DNA of 64,000 bases from Dermatemys mawii (lineage: Eukaryota > Chordata > Testudines > Dermatemydidae). The notes below the pieces were generated by a model, which was given only the letters and a program-made list of their open reading frames with translations, was not told where the DNA came from and made no database searches. Each line of letters starts with the position of its first letter. Position 1 is the stretch's first letter. This document shows positions 50,201 to 55,016 of the stretch, one piece after another. A program made the translations under genes and the position numbers. The stretch spans positions 10,342,127 through 10,406,126 of the forward strand of contig ML677373.1 in NCBI GenBank assembly GCA_007922305.1, read 5' to 3'.

Positions 50201-50923
50201 ATGTGTATCTCATGCACAAAATCCTTTGTACTCTGTGGAAAACTTTACTGTCCAAAAACAGAAGAAGTCACAGACCCTGTCTTGAAGAGTTTACAGACTA
50301 AAAAATACTGTCTGTATGTTTGTGGATTTTTGTGTGCATATGCTTGTACACTTGAGCAATTATGAAACAGAATTATTGGGATGAAAATGAGTTAGGGGTA
50401 GGAGTTTAACAATGTTTGAGTTAGTCTAATTTGGCCTCCTCAAATGAATTCAAAATGAAAATGGGCTTATAAAAATATTATCCTCCTTGTATAAGCAGGC
50501 TCTGATACTTGTGAAAATACTGTCAGTTGTATCCCTGTTTCACTGTGTTTTGTTGTTGTTAGGTGTGTTTTGGGAAACACTACCATCTTGGCTGAGTTTG
50601 CTGGTGAAGAAGAAGTAAACCGTTTCTTAGCACAAGGCCAGCCACTGCCACCCACCTCCAGTTGGCAGTCCAACACTGGAACCAGTCAGACTCGTATGGG
50701 CTCCACGAGCAGCTCTCATGGATTGGTGCGGAATGATGCAGGCCACTGGAATACTCCCTGCATGACTGGCAAAGGGAGCAGCGATCTGCTGTGGGGTGGG
50801 GTCCCTCAGTACTCAAGCAGCCTTTGGGGGCCCCCCAGCACCGATGATGGCAGGGTTATTGGCAGCCCAACACCTTTGAATACTCTGCTCCCAGGTGATC
50901 TTCTCAGTGGGGAGTCCATCTAG
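11078..50923 (+). CDS. TNRC6B: TNRC6B, C-terminal half, 18 coding exons (gene span)
   Basis: TNRC6 proteins are cytoplasmic (P-body) scaffolds. They bind Argonaute through GW repeats and recruit PABPC and the CCR4-NOT and PAN2-PAN3 deadenylases to silence miRNA targets. The 18 exons join in phase to about 926 residues ending in the paralogue-typical GDLLSGESI; the family's full length is roughly 1,800 residues, so this is about half. Order in this segment: GW/W-rich part (1-125), UBA-like domain (about 135-180), Q-rich region (about 280-430), PAM2 (about 578-596), W-motif silencing region (about 634-740), RRM (about 747-832) and W-rich tail (to 926). TNRC6B rather than A or C is chosen from recalled paralogue-specific stretches such as DGGLVEEP and [15 protein letters not shown]. 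Every exon has GT-AG borders and no frame is broken, so the gene looks functional. The Argonaute-binding N-terminal exons lie upstream of the window. Confidence 0.96.
11680..12300 (+). mobile_element. L2-type LINE reverse transcriptase fragment, decayed
   Basis: Translating across frames gives a degenerate RT motif ('HFTDDTQF', the family's YADD-like box) near 11690, then pieces typical of the C-terminal RT/thumb part ('VILDC', '[13 protein letters not shown]') up to about 12090. Stops and frameshifts break every frame. The L2/CR1-clade assignment is from recalled domain pattern. Confidence 0.6.
12710..12876 (+). CDS. TNRC6B: TNRC6B coding exon 2 in window
   Basis: Encodes [15 protein letters not shown] through [13 protein letters not shown] and [13 protein letters not shown], three further tryptophan motifs in an acidic context. 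Acceptor CCTCCCCAG|CTTCT, donor AAAAG|GTAGGA; the length leaves the next exon in phase 0. Confidence 0.96.
12877..14275. other. intron with a CR1/L3-type tail
   Basis: 1.4-kb intron. About 13550-13700 (+ strand) matches the tail layout of an old CR1/L3 LINE: 'AAATATAAACCCTCAAATTT', then 'GCAGATTATTCCATAATTG' and 'ACTAGATGGACCACTGATTT'. An A run lies at about 13430-13442. Nothing else recognised. Confidence 0.5.
14276..14356 (+). CDS. TNRC6B: TNRC6B coding exon 3: start of UBA-like domain
   Basis: Exactly 27 codons, [20 protein letters not shown] then LTDMGFP. This is helix 1 and the conserved MGF loop of the UBA-like domain. Acceptor CCTAG|GGC, donor CCCA|GTGAGT, both phase 0. Confidence 0.96.
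14357..15052. other. intron, nothing recognised
   Basis: 696-bp AT-rich intron; a G/T-rich stretch with T runs lies at about 14700-14735. No repeat family identified. Confidence 0.5.
15053..15110 (+). CDS. TNRC6B: TNRC6B coding exon 4: UBA-like domain, second part
   Basis: A 58-bp exon encoding [19 protein letters not shown], helices 2 and 3 of the UBA-like fold. Acceptor TTTGCAG|AGAGAG, donor ATGA|GTAAGT; the final A completes a Ser codon with the next exon. Confidence 0.96.
15459..15604 (+). CDS. TNRC6B: TNRC6B coding exon 5
   Basis: Encodes [20 protein letters not shown] to the end DRPTFLDK; it finishes the UBA-like domain (ALLEKK) and continues into linker. Acceptor CTTCTGTGCAG|GTGCT after a long pyrimidine tract, donor GACAAG|GTAAGT. 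The 348-bp intron before it holds no recognisable feature. Confidence 0.96.
15605..17554. other. intron, first part
   Basis: Start of a 7.7-kb intron. There is a low-complexity stretch of imperfect TACTAG/GAGATTCT repeats at about 16515-16590 and a (TG)n microsatellite at about 17424-17443. No gene or classified mobile element recognised. Confidence 0.4.
17555..17650 (+). mobile_element. Penelope-like fragment with hammerhead-ribozyme-like core
   Basis: Contains CTGACGA (17564-17570), a perfect GTGGG/CCCAC stem (17572-17576 with 17583-17587), GAAA (17588-17591), a short stem-loop and a TC cleavage-site candidate (17600-17601). It is followed by TTAGTCTTTAAGGTGCCACA, shared with the 8870-9085 copy. 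Those elements in that order form the hammerhead CUGANGA/stem II/GAAA/stem III/UH pattern. One stem III pair is lost (A opposite C). Assignment to Penelope-like elements rests on the known presence of such ribozymes in that class. Confidence 0.55.
17651..23318. other. intron, second part, no gene recognised
   Basis: Remainder of the 7.7-kb intron. About 18030-20040 is less AT-rich and has several short open stretches in different frames, which may be a decayed retroelement; I cannot name a domain. About 20725-20800 resembles an old amniote repeat ('AGAAGTTTACAATCTTATCA'). Overlapping frames on both strands at 21072-21530 have no known features. Confidence 0.35.
23319..23468 (+). CDS. TNRC6B: TNRC6B coding exon 6
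   Basis: Exactly 50 codons, starting [20 protein letters not shown] and ending LNSSRQ. Proline/serine-rich linker with no folded domain, but a strong paralogue marker. Acceptor CCAATCAG|GATGG, donor AGACAG|GTAAGG, phase 0 on both sides. Confidence 0.96.
23469..24762. other. intron, nothing recognised
   Basis: 1.3-kb AT-rich intron. A small palindrome ATATGAACAA/TTGTTCATAT lies at 23570-23592. No repeat family identified. Confidence 0.45.
24763..24909 (+). CDS. TNRC6B: TNRC6B coding exon 7: start of Q-rich region
   Basis: Exactly 49 codons, starting [20 protein letters not shown] and ending QVPQFLSPQ. Start of the glutamine-rich segment. Acceptor TATTGTAG|ATACC. The donor CCTCAG|GTTAGA is a poor match after +2, but the frame and the family sequence ([10 protein letters not shown]) require it. 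Confidence 0.95.
25314..25433 (+). CDS. TNRC6B: TNRC6B coding exon 8: Q-rich region
   Basis: Exactly 40 codons, starting [20 protein letters not shown] and ending LNQLYQLQL, predicted helical and Q/L-rich. Acceptor TTCCCCAG|GTTCA, donor CAGCTG|GTGAGT. The 404-bp intron before it is AT-rich with nothing recognised. Confidence 0.96.
25434..26565. other. intron, part before the CR1 copy
   Basis: AT-rich intron. About 26080-26200 contains 'CCCACTGAAATCAATGGAAC', a block shared by old amniote interspersed repeats. No gene recognised. Confidence 0.4.
26566..28310 (-). mobile_element. CR1 LINE, 3' part of ORF2 plus 3' UTR, decayed
   Basis: On the + strand it opens with 'ATAGAATCATAGAAATGTAG', the reverse complement of the CR1 3' terminus. 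It continues with the reverse complement of the reverse transcriptase C-terminal region (GGACTCTCTCCAATTTTTCC, and AAGTCAAGGTC-type blocks further on). A minus-strand stretch at 27240-27446 still reads [10 protein letters not shown], matching the CR1 pattern. The copy is about 1.7 kb, 5'-truncated and broken by stops, and lies antisense in the TNRC6B intron. Confidence 0.85.
28333..28416 (+). CDS. TNRC6B: TNRC6B coding exon 9: Q-rich region
   Basis: Exactly 28 codons, starting [20 protein letters not shown] and ending RQQEQQ; Q-rich coiled-coil-like helix. Acceptor TACTTGCAG|GCTTA, donor CAGCAA|GTAAGT. The CR1 copy ends only about 20 bases upstream, so this exon's acceptor tract borders repeat sequence. 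Confidence 0.96.
28756..28987 (+). CDS. TNRC6B: TNRC6B coding exon 10: Q-rich to proline-rich linker
   Basis: Encodes [20 protein letters not shown], a short [11 protein letters not shown] proline run, [10 protein letters not shown] and ends APYPL plus one base of Ala. Acceptor GTTGCCAG|GTTGC, donor CTTG|GTAAGT. The polyproline run is 4 residues, shorter than I recall for mammalian copies. Confidence 0.96.
29088..29231. mobile_element. hAT-type MITE, 144 bp
   Basis: Perfect 17-bp terminal inverted repeats, CAGTGGTTTTCAACCTT at the left and its inverse at the right end. Flanks GTCTGGGT and CTCTCAGT agree at 5 of 8 positions, an eroded 8-bp duplication. Too short to encode a protein. The end sequence is typical of Charlie-like hAT elements. 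Confidence 0.8.
29323..29513. mobile_element. hAT-type MITE, 191 bp, with perfect 8-bp duplication
   Basis: CTGTACAA flanks both ends (29315-29322 and 29514-29521). The ends CAGGCTTGCATAAC and the inverse of GTTGTGCGGGCCTG match at 11 of 14. The interior is GC-rich with GCGGCC motifs. The perfect duplication suggests a younger insertion than its neighbour at 29088. Confidence 0.85.
29870..30100 (+). repeat. MIR-type SINE
   Basis: MIR layout in + orientation: 'TCTTGTGGGCAAAGCAATTG', 'TGTGTGACATAGGGCAAATA', 'TATCTCACAGGGTAGCTGAA' and a 'GTGCTTATAAATATGTGAA' tail. Diverged. Confidence 0.65.
30853..31020 (+). CDS. TNRC6B: TNRC6B coding exon 11
   Basis: Encodes (A)[33 protein letters not shown] and ends NSSKH plus one base of Gly. 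Linker between the Q-rich and PAM2 regions. Acceptor TCTCCTTAG|CTGGA, donor GCATG|GTATGT. The intron before it (28988-30852) carries the two hAT elements and a MIR listed separately. Confidence 0.96.
31173..31944. mobile_element. hAT-type non-autonomous element, 772 bp, C/T-rich body
   Basis: Left end CAGGGGTGGGCAAACTTTTT and right end ...ATAGTTTGCCCACCTCTG are inverted partners. Flanks GTATAGGA and ATATAGGC agree at 6 of 8. The body is strongly C/T-biased on the + strand over about 31230-31600, with no transposase. The same family recurs at 48313-48969. Confidence 0.8.
31945..32684. other. intron, nothing recognised
   Basis: AT-rich intron remainder; a T run at about 32658-32668 forms part of the polypyrimidine tract of the next exon. 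No repeat identified. Confidence 0.45.
32685..32876 (+). CDS. TNRC6B: TNRC6B coding exon 12: linker and first half of PAM2
   Basis: Encodes [20 protein letters not shown], then [17 protein letters not shown] and SSINWPP plus one base of Glu. SSINWPP is the first half of the PAM2 motif that binds the MLLE domain of PABPC1. Acceptor CATTTCAG|GTGCT, donor CCACCAG|GTAACA. Confidence 0.96.
33024..33167 (+). CDS. TNRC6B: TNRC6B coding exon 13: second half of PAM2
   Basis: Encodes [20 protein letters not shown] and ends NRYLLKSG plus one base of Gly. [12 protein letters not shown] completes PAM2, so the motif is split between two exons by a 147-bp intron. Acceptor TTTTAAAATAG|AATTT, donor GTGGAG|GTAGAG. 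The linker is not further recognised. Confidence 0.96.
33257..33360 (-). mobile_element. Penelope-like fragment, degenerate hammerhead-like core
   Basis: Minus-strand copy of the repeat seen at 17555. It has CTGAAGA (33334-33340), a weakened GTG/CAC stem, AAAA in place of GAAA (33314-33317), then AGCTTATTC and TTAGTCTTCAAGATGCCATC. The core G is lost, so self-cleavage is not expected. It abuts the DIRS-type copy that follows. Confidence 0.55.
33540..36420 (+). mobile_element. DIRS-type retroelement copy A: decayed gag-like and reverse transcriptase regions
   Basis: About 34690-35220 gives gag-like protein pieces in changing frames ([20 protein letters not shown], then [23 protein letters not shown]). 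About 35690-36010 gives reverse transcriptase pieces: [32 protein letters not shown] and [13 protein letters not shown], the last two being the palm and LPFG-type boxes of DIRS/Ngaro RT. The part to about 36400 looks like the connection to RNase H. Many stops and frameshifts break it, and a CR1/L3 tail is inserted at about 34515-34685. No recombinase domain follows here. The 5' border is uncertain. It lies sense in the TNRC6B intron after the PAM2 exon. Confidence 0.75.
34515..34685 (+). mobile_element. CR1/L3-type LINE tail nested in DIRS copy A
   Basis: Reads GATGTCCCTAACCTCTGTTT, then GGATGGATCACTTAATGATT, GCCACTGTCGGAAGACAGGA and TAGATGGACCTTTGATCTGA, the standard tail of an amniote CR1/L3 element. 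Its position interrupts the gag-like part of the DIRS copy, so it inserted later. Confidence 0.75.
36421..37645. other. intron, nothing recognised
   Basis: AT-rich sequence between DIRS copy A and the terminal module; short C and A runs at about 36735-36775. No recombinase remnant seen. Confidence 0.4.
37646..37953 (+). mobile_element. DIRS-type terminal module with inverted ends, separate from its coding part
   Basis: The left end (37646-37679, GATTACTTACTGTAACCGGA...) and right end (37920-37953, ...CCAGTTACAGTGAGTAATC) are inverted copies over about 34 bases. The interior shares 'TATCTGTATTCCACCACCTG' and 'ACTGCCTCTTATACC' type blocks with the module after the recombinase end at about 61473-61747. 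It lies 1.2 kb beyond the last RT remnant. Confidence 0.6.
37954..38645. other. intron, nothing recognised
   Basis: No exon, RNA gene or repeat identified in this roughly 0.7-kb stretch; it may include further DIRS flank. Confidence 0.35.
38646..39000. mobile_element. non-autonomous DNA element with GTCATGGA inverted ends
   Basis: The left part has AAATATAAGTATTTGTCATG and GAAGTCACGG. The right part has CCATGACATTTACTAAAAAT and AACAGTGACAAAA, an inverted partner of the left side with several mismatches. No transposase and no clear target duplication. I recognise the GTCATGGA/TACTAAAAATAAC combination from sauropsid repeats without a family name. Confidence 0.5.
39001..41661. other. intron, with a short CR1-like fragment
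   Basis: Rest of the 8.5-kb intron. About 39440-39560 has 'AGTGATGGAGAATCCAACAC' and 'CCTTGGTAAGTTGTTAGTG', a minus-strand CR1 3' fragment. The stretch ends in the pyrimidine tract TTGCTGGTTCTGCAG at the next exon. Nothing else recognised. Confidence 0.45.
41662..41778 (+). CDS. TNRC6B: TNRC6B coding exon 14: serine-rich silencing region
   Basis: Encodes [37 protein letters not shown] plus one base of Gly. Serine-rich segment with one tryptophan (SAWPL) in the mid/C-terminal silencing region. Acceptor GGTTCTGCAG|GGTCA, donor ATTGCAG|GTACGA. Confidence 0.95.
41779..43994. other. intron with an old amniote repeat fragment
   Basis: 2.2-kb AT-rich intron. About 43020-43135 holds 'ACACCAGTTTGACTCCATTG', 'TAAATGGATTTGCTCTTGAT' and 'GAGATGAGAATCAGGCTCTG', a self-complementary-type repeat block widespread in amniotes (family not named). 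No gene recognised. Confidence 0.45.
43995..44189 (+). CDS. TNRC6B: TNRC6B coding exon 15: tryptophan silencing motifs
   Basis: Encodes [40 protein letters not shown] and ends [17 protein letters not shown] plus one base of Gly. The W residues fit the motifs that contact the CCR4-NOT complex in this family. Acceptor CTGTTGCAG|GTAAA. The donor is weak, CCTCTG|GTATTC, but is fixed by the frame and by the next exon's GSAWS. Confidence 0.94.
44767..44823. repeat. imperfect palindrome with about 26-base arms
   Basis: GGACCC...ATCCCATCAGTTGTAT on the left pairs with ATACAACTGAAGGGATGATG...GGTCC on the right around a GATGA centre, with a few mismatches and one indel. The inner 9 bp (CAGTTGTAT/ATACAACTG) are perfect. 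Possibly a tiny foldback element; the hAT insertion at 44830 begins at its edge. Confidence 0.55.
44830..45159. mobile_element. hAT-type MITE, 330 bp, with perfect 8-bp duplication
   Basis: CCCTAGAC flanks both sides (44822-44829 and 45160-45167). The ends CAGTGATTCTCAAACTG and the inverse of CAGTTTGAGAACCACTG match at 16 of 17. The interior contains repeated AAATGCCACC/AAAAGCCGCCG-like units and no protein. Confidence 0.9.
45168..45896. other. intron, nothing recognised
   Basis: AT-rich remainder of the intron after the hAT element; an 85-codon open stretch at 45307-45564 shows no known feature and no splice context. Confidence 0.45.
45897..45967 (+). CDS. TNRC6B: TNRC6B coding exon 16: start of RRM
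   Basis: Encodes [20 protein letters not shown] then [16 protein letters not shown] is beta-1 of the RRM (RNP2 position); the GW182-family RRM lacks the usual RNA-binding aromatics. Acceptor TATGGTATAG|GTTCT has a poor pyrimidine tract; donor CCCCAA|GTAAGC. Confidence 0.95.
46150..46322 (+). repeat. MIR-type tRNA SINE, well preserved head
   Basis: Pol III box A (TGGCCTAGTGG, about 46160-46170) and box B (GGTTCTGTTCC, 46203-46213) are visible. The core then reads GGTGACCTTGGGCAAGTCAC and the tail AAAAGTGCTCTATAAGAGC. It is the best preserved of the MIR copies here. Confidence 0.85.
46325..47020. repeat. candidate long interspersed repeat, class uncertain
   Basis: Purine/GC-richer block beginning near 'AATGTGATGGAGTCGGACGA'. 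It contains several CCAATCA/CCAATTAA boxes (about 46448-46545), a GATAAAAACC TATA-like box at about 46551, and 'GGGCTGGAGTCCGGAGTAGA'. The CCAAT-then-TATA order would suit a long terminal repeat, and I associate the sequence with turtle repeats. No ends or target duplication could be fixed. Confidence 0.4.
47021..47508. other. intron, nothing recognised
   Basis: AT-rich intron remainder ending in the acceptor tract TTTTTTCTTCCTCTGCAATTAG. Confidence 0.5.
47509..47648 (+). CDS. TNRC6B: TNRC6B coding exon 17: RRM core
   Basis: Encodes [40 protein letters not shown] and AQKSLH plus two bases of Met. It contains the helix and the RNP1-position strand (GNAVVRYSS). Acceptor GCAATTAG|ATTGA. The donor TCATAT|GTACGG is weak at -1 and -2, but is fixed by the MCVLGNTT junction. 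Confidence 0.95.
47800..49205 (+). mobile_element. CR1/L3-type LINE 3' end, split by a hAT insertion
   Basis: 47860-48304 follows the end of LINE ORF2 (GACTAGGACTGTTTAGTTCA, GAATAAAAGAGGAGATGCTA, ACTCATTGCCACAATCTGTC). 48978-49205 follows the matching tail (AAATATAAGGAGTATAAATC, GCCCTATTGACAGATTATTC, ACTGGGCTAGATGTAACAC). The hAT element 48313-48969 sits between them with a perfect duplication, so it landed in an existing LINE copy. No intact frame. Confidence 0.75.
48313..48969. mobile_element. hAT-type non-autonomous element, 657 bp, perfect 8-bp duplication
   Basis: CATTAGAT flanks both ends (48305-48312 and 48970-48977). Left end CAGGGGTGGGCAAACTGTGG, right end ...CAAGTTTGCCCACCCCG, inverted partners. 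The G-rich body on the + strand is the opposite strand bias to the related copy at 31173-31944. Long open frames on both strands here are GC artefacts. Confidence 0.9.
49206..49844. other. intron, nothing recognised
   Basis: AT-rich intronic DNA; an 85-codon open stretch (49509-49766) has no known features. Confidence 0.4.
49845..50030 (+). repeat. MIR-type SINE
   Basis: MIR layout: 'GGAAACTGAGGTTCCAACTC', 'ATGTGACCTGGAGCAACTCA', 'TTTGTAAATTAGGAATAACA' and a 'TCTGAGCGCCTCATAAAAAT' tail. Confidence 0.7.
50031..50562. other. intron before the terminal exon
   Basis: About 50255-50310 ('CAGACCCTGTCTTGAAGAGT', 'TTACAGACTAAAAA') resembles the old amniote repeat also seen at 63890-64000. It ends with the acceptor TTTTGTTGTTGTTAG. 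No gene recognised. Confidence 0.4.
50563..50923 (+). CDS. TNRC6B: TNRC6B terminal coding exon: RRM end and W-rich tail, stop TAG
   Basis: Begins with the G that completes Met and continues [24 protein letters not shown], the last strand and C-terminal helix of the RRM. It then gives [31 protein letters not shown] motifs of the C-terminal silencing domain, and ends GDLLSGESI. Stop TAG is at 50921-50923. Compared with my recollection of the human tail, the stretch after SSWQ ([13 protein letters not shown]) is the most changed part; the W motifs are kept. Confidence 0.96.
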
Positions 50924-51745
50924 GAAAGAGAAACAAAGTGGAAATAACAATCATCAGCACTAAAGGAAAAGAATTTAACCCTTTCCAGTCCAGGGCTTCA
51001 CGAAGAATCCAGCTTTAACAGATCAGACTGGCAGCCCTTTTTAGTACCTCTGTCCAATACCGAATATGAAACTGCAGAAGTCCTTGTGAACTGTTAATGA
51101 AACAGTATGGGCTACATTTGGTCAGTGTCACATGCTAATGACAGGTTGTTTTTTTTTTCATGGCTTATTATTTTATGTCGTCTTTTTATGTTTGTATGGT
51201 GTTTTTAAAAACAAAGTATAAAAGCTGCTTAGAATAGGTTTATCATGAAGGGCACTTTTCAGAATTTGGGCTGGAAAGGGTTATTTTATCAACTTTGGGG
51301 GGAGGGAGAAAATGAAAGCCTATTTTAAATGAGCCTGTGACTATTATGCACATTACCAGAGGCGGACCCAAAAATCAGAAGAGTGGAGTGTGATATTCAT
51401 CTTTGGTACAGAAAAGTAATGAATCCAAATGGTAACTATTGACTGTACAGGTTGAATTGGAGGGTGGGGGTGGGGTATCTGTGTCCACTGCTCCCATGGA
51501 TCTGCCTATGCACATTACCCTTGTTTCATTACTTTTTCATGTCATTTTTTAAAATCCCCCCAAAATATAAAAAGTTTAAAAAAAAAAAAAAAACACATAT
51601 CAAACATGCAAATACTTGAATCCAGCAGGCCAATAACAAAATGTGAACACTTTCTAATTATTACACTTCCAGGTTGGCATCAATACACACAAAACAGGCT
51701 CTAGGAATTTTTTTAAAGTTCATAATATGTGTTTGTGTTGGAACA

Positions 51746-51769
51746 GGTGTGTGTGTGTGTGAGTGAGCT

Positions 51770-51803
<34 letters not shown>

Positions 51804-51818
51804 CGTGCCTGTGTGTGA
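51746..51818. repeat. (GT)n/(GC)n alternating purine-pyrimidine tract in the 3' UTR
   Basis: Two (GT)n runs separated by GAGTGAGCTT, the second running into GCGCGCGCGCG. Long alternating GT/GC sequence is a classic Z-DNA-prone tract and is probably length-polymorphic. Confidence 0.9.
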
Positions 51819-53477
51819 TATAACAAAAGTGTGATTTTTTTTTTTCTCTTATTCAGTATATATGCTTTTTATTTGCTCATTGGTCAAACGTTTAATTGTT
51901 ATTAGCTTCTAACTTTGCACTGAGTGTCCGCAGCCCTTCTTGTAGCTAATCCTATATGTTTAAAAAAAAAAAATTGATAGGAGGGGCCGGCGACAATTCA
52001 TGTGTAAATGTTTACTCAAGGACTCTTACTGCGTTTTAAAAATTACAGTGTGTATCTCTGGAGAATAATATGTATATCTACCTTTAGCGGCTTTTTATTG
52101 TGGACTAATGCAAGAAAATTATTACCGGAGTATTGCACCATTTTCCTTTTGAAATATAAAGTTTAAAAAAAATACTCTTGTTGAACTGTGGCCATAGATA
52201 TTTGTAAAGAGTGGATAGTTCCCCTGCTAGCAGGAACACAAACAAGCACTTGGACATAGTTTTGACTGCTTTTGGAGGAGTCAGGAGTTTTGGCTCCCAC
52301 CTGTTTACAGACCTTTTTTTTCTCCTTCAGACTTAAAATAAAAAAGGAATTAAAAAAAAAAAGAAGAAAAAAAAAAAGACTTCCATCGTAAAGAAACCTA
52401 TTTTCAGAATGAAGATATGCTACTTCAGAGCTCTGGGATTGAACAGTGTTGTTGTATTATCCTTTTCTTTGGCCATTGCTGTGTACTATTTTTTGTTGTT
52501 GTTTTCCTCCTCTTCGTCAAAGTGGCGAAAACTTTGTGATCACTATCTTGCACATGGTGGAAGATGTCTCAGGAAAGCCGGGTTTCCCGAGGAGCAACTC
52601 CACACCATTTCATGTATTTTTAAACCCAACTCCTAGCACTGAAGATATTATTAAAAAAAACAAAATAAAAAAAAATAAAAAGACAGAAGAAAATACCTAA
52701 TCTAATGTGTAGCAGTTACATATTTACCAAATAATGGACTCAAAAGAAATAGATGTTTGAAGAGTGCTTTATATATTAAAAAAATTGCTTTATGTTTTAA
52801 AAAATGATCAATGTTTTTGATTGTTTTGAAAGGAAGAAAGACAATGGAATAACATACCCTTCAAGTATGTTTTAAAAAAATTATATGAACATTGTGCTCC
52901 CTGCCTGCTTGGATCAGGAAACTTGTGCATTACATTTTTTATTTTTATTTTTTGGAAGATTAGCTTTTTAATGGTTTTATCAGATAAAAAGGGTCCTGCA
53001 AGATTGCAAATCAACAAAAGCTGGTTTTATAGAGGATCATGAACTATGCACAAACTGGGTTCAAGACTTGTTTTTTTCTCAAGTTTTAGTAGTGTATTTA
53101 GCTGAGTAACCTTTCCTCAGAGTAATTGCATCTCATTGCCATTACACGCAATCAACATATATATTTTATATATATACACACACACATAAAATATGTATGT
53201 GTGTGTGTGCGTGTTTCCATACAGTACATAAAATTTCCATGCTGAAGTTTAGCACTGAGTTGTAGAAAAACTCCTGATATTTTAAAATTGGCGATGGAAG
53301 TTAAAATTTCTGTTAAACCTTTTTTTTTGCCTTTCATTTGGAAGTAAAGATGTCTGTAACTCTGAGATTTAAAAAAAAAGTTTGTGGCTTTTAATGTTAT
53401 TTCTCCTCATAGAATGTGATTGTTAAAGAACATGCACCGAAAGTTGCTTTCGAGAGTACGAAGATTCTTTGAAACTT

Positions 53478-53513
53478 AATAAATTGCAGTTTTTTCTTGG
53501 CTGTTCAAATAAA
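53478..53513 (+). promoter_or_regulatory. TNRC6B: pair of candidate poly(A) signals
   Basis: AATAAA at 53478-53483 and again at 53508-53513, followed by a T-rich stretch (GTGTATTTTTCTTT), as expected for a cleavage and downstream element. Confidence 0.55.
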
Positions 53514-53540
53514 TGTGTATTTTTCTTTAATACAGGGGAT

Positions 53541-55016
53541 ACGAAAAGATTTTATTAAATATCAGTTTATTTCATTGAGGAAGTTTAACCCTTTCAATGT
53601 TAATGAAGAGTTAAATGTGCAACCAGGCAAATTACGTCCATTAAAGTCTCATCCTTTAAAGGTATGCTAATTGATGACTACACTGTCATAATCTTTTACC
53701 AGATCACATTAGGAATATGTGGTGTATAAAAAAGCAGTTATCAAATTTTTGTTTGCATTAATTTGTTTCTGCTTCTGTTATTTATCCATGCTTTTGTTTT
53801 CCTTTTAAAATATTGTGGCTGAATTATTTTAGTGCTTCTGAACATGAGAGTAGAAGCAGAGGTAATGGGACCCCAAGTATCTCTTCTGTAAAGGATTATG
53901 ATGAGGCCACCCAATTATTTTCATGTTTCTACCAACCAGGTTTTGAAACCAAGAGCCAGATCCTCAGCTGGTGTAAATCATCACAATTCCATTGAATTCA
54001 GTGAAGCTATGATTTATACTAGCTGAGGATCTGTTTCCAGGTCTCTAGAGGTAAAAGGTGTACAACCCGCTCTACCACCTGTCCTTTAAGGATTTTTTTT
54101 TTAATTGCAATATTTTCGTAAAGGTAGTTCAGGGCATCTGAGAGGTTCTGAATTTTGAATACTGGAAGGGTTCTGATGGCAGTATATTGCACTGGCCCAT
54201 CTTCCTAAAGTTCTGTCATTGGCACAGAGGCCAGTGATTTCAGAAGTAATACATCTTAATGTAGTAAGAAGGCTTCTTTATGGAATAGAAGCAGCTCTTA
54301 ATGAGTTCTGTGGCTAGTCTCAAGATATGACAATATGTGTAAATACCTAAGATATCTGTCTATCATGCTCATAAGCATGGTAACAAAAATTACATAAATA
54401 TAGGGGTATAAACGTGTTTGGTTCTCTGTTTCCCATGCCCAAAGATGGATAGTCCCACCCTTCCCTTTGTTTCTCTCCCAGATGATATTTGCAGTGCACC
54501 TCTGGGAAGAGAGCTTTGCCTTTCTCCTTCCTTCACTGTTTTTCATAAAGAAGAGTTCAACATCAGATGTTCTCAGCCTTCATTTGTTTAGACTTTGGAG
54601 CTAGGTGTTTGTCAGCTTCCTTCAGGCTAGCAGAGATGGCTTTTTATAAAGTAGAGCTACTTTCAGAAATTAGAATACATCCTGTCAAAGCAAGAAACAA
54701 ATGTGGTTTTTTGCCAAAATTTGATTATAGTGCTTGTGATATTTTTTTTTCATTTTCAGTGTGCCACATTCATAGCTATTTAATGCATTCAGTGACATAG
54801 GATATTTCTTAAAGTTAATATAAAACCGCTGTTGATAATGCAGATTATTTTGTGTTTTCGAACTTTTACATGGAAATGCATTAGGGGCTATTGTTTTCAT
54901 GTGCATGTTGCAGTTATCTTGCACAGGGAGCTATGCAATGAGAGTGCTGTTTTCTAAATCCAGACCAAGAATGTTGCTCTTTGACAGTTTCAGACTGCTT
55001 ACGAAACTTCTTCGTA
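53541..55016. other. distal 3' UTR or intergenic, with a foldback repeat
   Basis: AT-rich. It contains the foldback at 53957-54033: arms CAGATCCTCAGCTGG... and its inverse with 23 of 25 identical positions around a CCATTGAATTC centre, a hairpin-type amniote repeat. No gene recognised. Confidence 0.4.

Larger units (their letters stand above)
50924..53540 (+). other. TNRC6B: TNRC6B 3' UTR, proximal part
   Basis: Begins after the stop codon. It is AT-rich with several A runs (about 51577-51595, 51961-51972, 52350-52378), a GT/CG alternating tract (51746-51818) and a CA/TG hairpin (about 53171-53212). Two AATAAA hexamers at 53478-53483 and 53508-53513 lie 25 bases apart and are the best candidate poly(A) signals. 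Mammalian TNRC6B has a much longer 3' UTR, so distal ends beyond 53540 are possible. Confidence 0.75.

Noticed and set aside
52409..52700. Small open frames in the 3' UTR
   Set aside because: Downstream of the TNRC6B stop, poly-lysine ending from A runs, no family resemblance.
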